Of a stretch of 64,000 nucleotides of DNA, positions 58,001 to 64,000 are shown one piece after another (positions within the stretch are counted from its first letter, which is position 1; every line of letters begins with the position of its first letter). This stretch comes from Strongylocentrotus purpuratus. Its lineage: Eukaryota > Echinodermata > Echinoidea > Camarodonta > Strongylocentrotidae. The translations under genes and the position numbers were made by a program. The notes beneath the pieces are model-generated. The model was not told where the DNA came from and ran no database searches. It worked only from the letters and a program-made list of their open reading frames with translations. Location: contig NW_022145594.1 in the NCBI RefSeq assembly GCF_000002235.5, forward strand, positions 19,136,412 to 19,200,411, in the 5' to 3' direction.

Positions 58001-59275
58001 ACAGGTCATTTTTCACCTTCTGAGCTCTACCACGTTGATGTCGTAAGAACTAAACATATTCAACAGCAGGATAGCAGTCATTGCAGCAACAGGAGCGTTG
58101 GTGTACCACAAGGCGCAGTACACAGTACAACTACAGAGCTACACAAACAGCCCCCTCTATCACCAGAAGATGTTCAAGGGTTATTACCATGTACTTGTGC
58201 AGTAACTGCTCTTGGTAAAATGGTAACAGATGGTCAAAGCGACAAAGATTCCATGAGCGACAGAGGAGAGAAGCAGGATGGACTGTTGTACTTGGAGGGT
58301 CATTCAAAGCATGGTAATACTGGGACAGAGCAGTCCAGTTGTCAGCATACTGAGGATTCAGAGTCCAATGGACCTCATGTTACAGGGATTACCAGTGCAG
58401 AAGTCCAAATAAGTCCATGTTTGTCCAAACACGGCAAGAGCAACTACGTTCTTAGACCGACCCTTCTCAGTCGCGCCCCTGGTATTTTTCGAAAGGAGGA
58501 TCCGCAACCTCTTTATGCTAGTGGCAGAGTCTTTCGTCGCTGTGGTATACGTCCAGAGCTTTATCCTATTCTGCACCAATACCTGATGGTAGTGCCCATA
58601 CCCAAAGATTCTGGGACATCCTCTGAGGACTTCAAGGAGAAGGTGTCGAGGGTATCAGCAGGCCTCCTACAAGAAAAGGGACCGGTTTCCATAGAGGATT
58701 GCCATAGTTGTCAAGATGGTTCCATCAACAATCGTTCATCCCTCGTGTTCAAAGTGGAAGGATCCAATGAGCCTTCACAAAACACACTCACTATTGGTGA
58801 GTTTGGAATCTTCCACTCAGAAGGAGGGGGTTACCACTATTGCATCTGGAACTTGGACACTATGGCGATGGTGAAATATAGTGTGGAAGACATACGTTTA
58901 TTCTGGTCTGCCGATGACCGGATAGTTGCCCAGTTTTCAAAATCTGCTGAAATGTGTTCTGAATCTCAACCGTTATTAGAGCATTCCATGCAGGTATACA
59001 GTCTCCACCCTCCTACCTACACTTATGATGTTAGCTTTTGGCTTCACGAGGACACCTTCGACGAGCTTGACTTTTGCTCCGCGATCCGATCAGTGACCTT
59101 TGACCTTGTACGGGAAGTTCGCTTTCTTAGCCAATACATCAACAGAGAGATCAGTTACCTCTATAGAATTGTGTACCAGTCTTGTGATCGTGCGCTTACT
59201 AAGAAGGCAGTAACACAACTGCATTTAGATGTAAGAGAGGCAATTAATAAGCGGCTGGGTGTAGAGGCTAGGTGA
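53409..59275 (+). CDS. FDXACB1: Ferredoxin-fold anticodon-binding domain-containing protein 1, 711 aa, five exons
   Basis: Exons 53409-53598, 54110-54266, 55496-55699, 56747-56914 and 57859-59275 join in phase to 2136 nt. Residues 1-~180 form a BMT5-like (25S rRNA uridine methyltransferase family) Rossmann domain: SILLLGEANFSFSLSL (SAM loop), LYGVDAT (68-74), IFNFPHVGGK (91-100), then NRELL, and TLCTGQGGTPAD (130-141). Around 560-600 a degenerate phenylalanyl-tRNA synthetase core ends DIRLFWSADDR, as in PheRS. Residues ~624-711 are the FDX-ACB fold, which binds tRNA anticodons in mitochondrial PheRS. Vertebrate FDXACB1 is about 620 residues; the excess is a variable Ser/Gln-rich middle (about 310-450). 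Its molecular activity is not established. The start is fixed by an in-frame TGA 15 nt upstream and by the SAM-loop position. Confidence 0.93.
53727..53932. mobile_element. Foldback element carrying interstitial telomeric repeats
   Basis: Imperfect inverted arms: GGGCTAACTCGGACCCTGGG at the left, and GTCCCCGAGTCCCGACTTAG followed by CCC at the right, pairing inward through GGCCGAGTTGT/ACAACTCGGC. The loop (53814-53869) is TTAGGG-type repeats (GTAGGGTTAGGGTTAGGG and variants). It lies in FDXACB1 intron 1. Confidence 0.8.
54110..54266 (+). CDS. FDXACB1: FDXACB1 exon 2
   Basis: Acceptor TATCTACTGCACAG ends at 54109. Encodes residues 64-115, including GVDAT and the strongly conserved IFNFPHVGGK. 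Donor GAATG|GTAAAT leaves two bases (TG of a Cys codon). Confidence 0.93.
54353..54660 (-). mobile_element. Second-family SINE, 5'-truncated
   Basis: Minus strand matches the body at 37246-37590 (CTTTGGCAAGGCATCAATCA, CTCCCCAGGGAGTGGAGATG, GACCGGGGTAATAATATCTG, CTGTAAAGCAC) and ends in (ATT)n at about 54360. The tRNA-like head is missing. It lies in FDXACB1 intron 2. Confidence 0.8.
54668..55445. mobile_element. Dispersed repeat R1, copy 3, interrupted by a hAT MITE
   Basis: Matches 42935-43330 (GGATTGGGTA, ATCCTGGATTTAGCTCATGC, GGTCAGTCAGGAA, ACTACAGTCTATTGGG, AACCGGTCAC; after the insert GAGGCACTTCTTGATCATTT and CTTCAATATTACACC). The right inverted end is lost near 55445. Confidence 0.8.
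54935..55316. mobile_element. hAT-type MITE with exact 8-bp target duplication
   Basis: Ends CAGGCGCGTATGCAGG and CCTGCGTACGCCACTG are inverted (hAT-style CAG..CTG). TCTTTGAG at 54927-54934 and 55317-55324 is an exact 8-bp duplication. The uninterrupted relative near 43180-43200 reads TTTTTTGAGGCACTTC. The interior is homopolymeric (poly-G, C35, A/T runs) without a coding frame. Confidence 0.92.
55496..55699 (+). CDS. FDXACB1: FDXACB1 exon 3
   Basis: Acceptor CACTTCATCTCCAG ends at 55495. Encodes CCFDRLSPSGQVFLTLCTGQ, GGTPAD and a closing PFCAEDYKEYYCTGYR. Donor CTACAG|GTACTG, phase 2. Confidence 0.92.
55732..55913. mobile_element. AGCCCC-family MITE, copy 3 (decayed)
   Basis: GGAGGGATT, GACAGGTGGCTATCTCATCA, CAGCTCTCAATTAACA and GTAGTACAGTGGGGCTTAA match 2122-2268. 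The left terminus is degenerate. It lies in FDXACB1 intron 3. Confidence 0.75.
56747..56914 (+). CDS. FDXACB1: FDXACB1 exon 4
   Basis: Acceptor TTGTCCCCAAACAG ends at 56746. Encodes SQSKHFLTQNAITHVFERS and onward to VINR. Donor AAACAG|GTATGT lies only 11 bp before the MITE at 56926. Confidence 0.9.
56926..57236. mobile_element. MITE with GGGGTGTTTCAC ends, copy 2, next to a splice donor
   Basis: GGGGGGTGTTTCACAAAGAT, CCTAAGTTGAACTCATCTCT and the inverted right end AGAGTTAAGTTCAACTTCGG..TTTGAAACACCCCCC match 24170-24482. It begins 11 bp after the exon 4 donor. Confidence 0.88.
57262..57460. repeat. Dispersed repeat, copy 2 (inverse of 41360-41600)
   Basis: CACAGTGTCTGCACTGTGAG, CTGACAGCATG, CAGAGACTGAAGTATCTAGG and TAAGGCTTTATACATTGTGG correspond in reverse complement to 41360-41560. 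It lies in FDXACB1 intron 4. Confidence 0.65.
57740..57832 (+). mobile_element. SINE 3' tail fragment
   Basis: AAGTGCTTAGAGACATTGTA, AAGCGCTATATAAAAGC and an ATTATTATT tail resemble the 3' ends of the second SINE family, here in plus orientation just before exon 5 of FDXACB1. Confidence 0.6.
57859..59275 (+). CDS. FDXACB1: FDXACB1 exon 5 (large terminal exon)
   Basis: Acceptor TTTTTGTTGTCTGTAG ends at 57858; its first G completes an Arg codon. The 1417-nt exon codes residues 240-711 and ends AGG TGA. It contains the low-complexity middle, the PheRS-like remnant (TIGEFGIFHSEGGGYHYCIW, DIRLFWSADDR) and the FDX-ACB domain (PPTYTYDVSFWLHE..). Confidence 0.93.
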
Positions 59276-59582
59276 TAAACAGGAGGGAATTTTGAGCTGG
59301 TTTCGCGATTATCAATAGGTCTTTCACATCATTCCTCCATCTAAGCATTGGTTAGATCTATTATATCATTATTGCAGTTTACTTTTTAGAGAAATATTTG
59401 AATGTACACTGAATTTTATTCTCAAAATTTTAATATATTTTAAAATATTCACTTTAAGAATTTTAACTCTTTTTTATTGCTGACAGCCGGATAAAGTATG
59501 TAAAAAGCAATTTCAGATTTATGAATAATATGAAAATGTTCTTTAATATTTTAGAGGATTGAATGTTGAAAAAATGCCTTAA

Positions 59583-60366
59583 CCCTATGTTAACTGGGGG
59601 GGGGGGGGTCAATTTGACCTCCCCCTGTAGAAATTTCGCGACTACTCCAAAACCGCGGCAGATATACAATTTTCCTTTCATGACTTTTTACTTTCGAGTC
59701 TTACGCATCTTTTAAAACAATTTTTTCGAAAATCGGACCTACGGTTACAAGGTCACGTGACCTTTTGTCTTTGCATGTCAGCCCGAAAATCGCTCATTTT
59801 CGTGATTTGTGTACAAAACATATGTAAAAGTCATTTTTCCTAAAAATAGATAAAACATTGGTTATTCAGTCTTGTTTAAAGTTTAGATGTTTGTTTTGGG
59901 GTCAAAATAGTTGAATTGTAGTTATAAATGAAATAAAACAACAAAAACAATAAATTACATAAGTTAAAAAAACAATGAAATACATAAGAAATTATAAAAA
60001 CAAGATATAACATAAGGAATAACCTGGCTCTTCCAATTTTTTGTGTTGTATTTTTATTCCAAATAGTCTAGTAAATATATGTGGTGAAAAAGAATACTTA
60101 AATATGAATAATCTATGATCTATGGGCAGAAATGTGAATTGTATGACCTTATTTGCATAAATTACCATAAATATGCAAATGAGTGAATTTTTCAAAAATC
60201 TGAAATTACCATATTATTCTATACACTTCACTTGACATGCATGCAAATTTTCGCGGCGATCGGCGTTGAAACGGCCGAGATCTTAGGGGGGGGGGGGTGG
60301 GGTCTAATTGACCCCCCCCCCCCCCCCAGTAAAAACCTGGTCTGAAATAGCCCAGTTAAAATAGGG
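59583..60366. mobile_element. piggyBac-like non-autonomous element, TTAA flanked
   Basis: TTAA at 59579-59582 and 60367-60370. Ends CCCTATGTTAACTGG and CCAGTTAAAATAGGG are inverted (the right end carries extra sequence before the G run). Poly-G and poly-C tracts lie just inside. 784 bp with no transposase frame. The TTAA target and CCCT ends are the piggyBac pattern. It lies 0.3 kb past the FDXACB1 stop. Confidence 0.85.
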
Positions 60367-60370
60367 TTAA

Positions 60371-63300
60371 TTGCATTAATCTCAGAAAATGATTTCATTA
60401 TTAGAAATTGTCATAAAAGTTTGTTTCCCTCAAATGACCAACAAATCATTATTTATCTTCCAGCTCCTCATATAGAGCAATTTTATATCTCTATCATTCT
60501 CAGTTCATAAAATCAAACCTACAGTAGGTAAACACTGCACCTTTTTTATGCATACAGCTGTATACTGAACTCAAAATATTTTTTGGGGGGAGGGTGTGGG
60601 TCAGCTTTTTTAGCCAGGAATTAACATTTTCTGTGCATATTACATATACCATACATGAATTCAATTAATTTAATGTTCCATCTAAATTAAATTTGTACAT
60701 GCATTTCATTGGGATGTAAGTGGTTTTGTGAAACGCTGCCTTGGGTTTTCACACAAGATACAGATAATTTCCTTCTGATTCGTCATAGGATTGTGTAAGA
60801 TGAACGAGTATGTATATCTATTTATTGCTTGCAACAAGGTGTTTGAATAATAACATTTAGTAAATTATTGAGAACAACATATTTCTGTAGTTTTGGTATT
60901 ATGTTATCACTGTTTCTCTTGCTGTGTAGTTTAGACGGGCTATAATGAAAATGTTCTGATCACCTTAAGGTACTATGTCCCTTTTGCAGCCAACCTCAAA
61001 TTCTGTAGAACTTTGCAGGAATTATGAATATGTCATGTATGTCCTATCTGTGAAATTTAAATGCTAGCAGTGTCCTCATATTCAAATTATGCAAGGAAAC
61101 CCGTTTACTTGCTAGACTTCACTGTCAGACACTATTGAGTGACTGACTGGCTTTTTTTTTCTCCTTTGGTAATAACATACATGAAAAGAGTTGTAAAGGG
61201 TACATGAGCATTTGTCTACATCAATAACCCCCTTCTTGTGATGGCCAAGATTAAACCGATTGAATCTTTGCGCAGCATGAAACGTATGACCATTCGGTAC
61301 AATTGTCTGAAAATCAAGACTATTATTTTTGGGCTCTACAGCCCTTAAGTCGATTTGACAACTAATAGTCATTATTTTCCCACTTGAAGACATTTTCAAG
61401 CCCCACCTTATTTAGGGAAGTTCTAAATAAGTATTATCTTTCAAATGCAGTTGGAATTTAACTTTTTCATTTTTTTTGGCCTGCAAATGGGACATGTCCC
61501 TTTAAACAAATATTTTCTTAGCATTCTATGGGTTGGCGGTGAAGGAGTATATGAAGATGGCTCTTTTTATATATCCCTCTTCTTCCACAACATCTTCTTT
61601 TTTATCTCCTCCCTTTCTCCTTTCTTCCTCCTCTGTTTCCCCCTGCCCCTCCTCATTTCTCTCCTCTCACTCAAAACCTCTCTCTTCTATTGCTCACTAA
61701 CTTTTTCACCATTTCTGAAAAGCAAACTAAAACAAAGCAATTGAAAGGGCGAAAATTACACTGACAAAAGATTTTTATTTGCACAAAAGTGGCAACGGTT
61801 CTTAAAATTCCCTCAACACCTTGACATAATAATCATAAAGACTACACAATTCACACAAGAATCTAATAGACGGTAGGACCACTATGTAGAAATGTGGAAA
61901 AATTACCAAAAAACTTTTTCATCATAAAAAAGCATCTTGCTTTAAAAGACAAGTCTTGCCGTAGTACTTACATGTAGATCTCAAATTTGAAAGTCTCGAT
62001 TTTTTTTGTTTTTGTTTTTGTACTTTTACCAGAAATGAAAAGTTGACTACCTAAATTGCCATGGGTTAAATAAGCCTGAATACTCTTGTAACACCAAAAG
62101 GATTTCAGGAATACTAGCCATTGTAATTATGACCTCCTGTAAAGTTCTTATAATCCCTTTTTACCAGATTCTGAAAAAGGCTTTAGGAAAATAGTAAAAT
62201 ATTGATCTACTGTATAATAAACATGCAGAGGATATACCTTTATGTGATATTGTGTAAATACATTGTTGCAGTGTGTACCTGGTTAATTTAATCTTTACAT
62301 ATTCCACTAGATTCATCACCTTCAAGAATGAACCATTTTTAAATATTCATGAATTGAAATTTTCCTCTATAAACACAGAGTGACAACAATATACAAACAT
62401 ATATCAGTACAGAGAAATGTACGCACCTCAAGAACTAGTCATAAAAAAGTACTTTTTAACGGTTTTTCAGAATTAAAAAGTACAATCAAAATTGCCACAG
62501 ACACTCAAAAAGATGAACAATTTATACATATTATTTGACATCCAACCAAAACGCATATATGTTCAGGGTACAGCAAGCACATTTTAGGGTGAAACCAAAG
62601 AAAATCATGAAATTTAATCGTCTAAACAACTACAAAGTAAACCAATTTGAAGAGCGTTTCAAAACTGAAAGGGTACATGTTTGGAGAAAGATAGATTACC
62701 TACCGGATAGATTGTAGACCTTTCCCCATTCTTTCAAAAATTGCCCTCAAAATAATTTTTTTCATTTTAACACAACAAGGGCAATATAAAGCAATCAACT
62801 AACTACTATTATTCACATAACACTCAAAATATTCTCATCAATATCATAATTACACTTTGAAAACACCATCGGATTGCATTGATCTCACCTCCCATCTCCA
62901 AATAATCTCACATCTACATGTAACTTAATTGTATCTACACTAATGTAATGCATTTTAAATATGGCTAATGTAGTACAGGAAACGATATCAATGTAACATT
63001 TAAAAATGTACTTTAATTTGTTCGGAATTAAAACAGGCTCAGTTTGTTGCAACTTGAGATGATGTACATACATACATACGCTTGAACACGGTCAGTCTTC
63101 AAAACTAGTAAAACTAAAATCGTTTACAGTAGAGTGCTACTTGCAATGATACACCATGATACAATGTCTCTTAGTTTGTGTCTTTTTGGCTTCAAAGGGA
63201 GGCATGTGTTTTCAAATACTGGGTAATAAAATTTCAATTTACAATTACAAAAATGACCTTCCATCTTAAAAACTACATATAGTACTTGGAAAGACATGCG

Positions 63301-63498
63301 TTAAATACCTTATTGGCATTCCACAGAATACTAAAATGTCTTCACTCCTGATATCAATTTAAAATCAATTAATTAAATATTTCATTATTTTGCCGTACAA
63401 ACTCCTAATCTTCAAAGATAGTACCCCATTCATTTCACAATCAAGATTACCAGATACAAGTACAGCACCGTTTTCAAAAGGAAATATGACATGACACA
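60371..63498. other. Non-coding stretch, nothing recognised
   Basis: AT-rich with a CT-rich patch at about 61570-61690. Short open frames have no family signature. A (GT)TTTTTG run is at about 61999-62022. Confidence 0.45.
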
Positions 63499-63596
63499 AT
63501 TCGTCCCTATTTTCACATAGTGACGGTAGGAGAATCGTCACGCAAATTGTATGCGATTTTCCTCCCTGCGGTCACTTCGTGAAAATAGGGTCGAAT
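63499..63596. mobile_element. 98-bp hairpin MITE, copy 2
   Basis: ATTCGTCCCTATTTTCACAT and ACTTCGTGAAAATAGGGTCG are inverted, with GTGACGGTAGGAG inside, related to 31705-31807. The arms here hold more mismatches. Confidence 0.8.
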
Positions 63597-64000
63597 TTAG
63601 ATATCCAGGGCACTTTCCTCACGATTAATATCTGTCACCCCCTAAACTATTGTAAGTCCAAGAAACATTTGCTAAACCACCAGAAACAACTAAGCCTGAC
63701 CACTTAGGCCCGTATCATATTGAATTGAAAGCAGTGTACCAATCACCTAAAGTTATTTTTTGTAAAGCTACAATGCATAAAATTTACCTCGAAAAAATAA
63801 TTACCCAGCCTACTACAAATAAGAAGAAGGAAATAAAGCATAACATAAAACCCCAAGCGCTGAACCGAAGTTTGACTTGAGATACAATTCATGTGGGCCA
63901 TATTTTAGATGAGTGCGGATAAGTACGGGGATCGAGTAGTCTTGTCGGAAATCACTTTCATGTTCAATGTTCAAACTTGCAATATCTTTCTGCAGAAGTA
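63597..64000. other. Right edge, nothing recognised
   Basis: AT-rich sequence without a supported exon or repeat family. Confidence 0.4.

Overview
The window is animal nuclear DNA: AT-rich, intron-containing, and crowded with microsatellites, minisatellites, tRNA-derived SINEs, LINE remnants and many short inverted-repeat transposons. The repeat types, the frequent TACATGTA-like words and an FXR/LXR-like receptor with unusual fingers suggest a marine deuterostome, most likely an echinoderm. That assignment is inference; no species marker is present.

Only two genes can be assembled with confidence. On the minus strand (26046 down to 13535) six coding exons with consistent splice phases give a 557-residue nuclear receptor of the NR1H (FXR/LXR/EcR) kind, with DNA-binding domain, hinge, ligand-binding domain and AF-2 helix all present. 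On the plus strand (53409 to 59275) five exons give a 711-residue FDXACB1 orthologue: a BMT5-like Rossmann methyltransferase domain, a degenerate phenylalanyl-tRNA synthetase-like stretch and a C-terminal ferredoxin-fold anticodon-binding domain. The left edge (125-415) holds a probable last exon of a third, membrane-anchored protein whose remainder lies outside the window. Nothing suggests that these genes work together.

Layout: 1-415 terminal exon; 416-13378 gene-poor, with one interrupted old repeat, a foldback minisatellite, direct repeats and a 42-bp minisatellite; 13.5-26.0 kb the receptor gene, whose introns hold a duplicated partial exon, a tandem array of eight broken copies of the 5' part of exon 4, SINEs, a GC-rich foldback element and nested transposons; 26.1-33.4 kb dispersed SINE, LINE and MITE copies; 33.4-36.7 kb a 'Russian doll' of one minisatellite around a 51-bp purine array around a 1.1-kb CCAATTGG-rich element; 36.7-50.6 kb more TIR elements and a possible CRE/ETS promoter near 40.4 kb; 50.6-52.9 kb a long (TTC)n tract, a Harbinger transposase remnant and an RTE remnant; 53.4-59.3 kb FDXACB1; 59.6-60.4 kb a TTAA-flanked piggyBac-like element; 60.4-64 kb little recognisable.

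The most notable observation is the array in receptor intron 3. Eight copies of the exon 4 acceptor plus the start of exon 4 precede the real exon. Seven of them run into a stop 12 codons in, so they could act as decoy or poison splice sites in the ligand-binding domain. Several transposons can be dated relative to one another, because intact 'empty site' copies of their targets lie in the same window.
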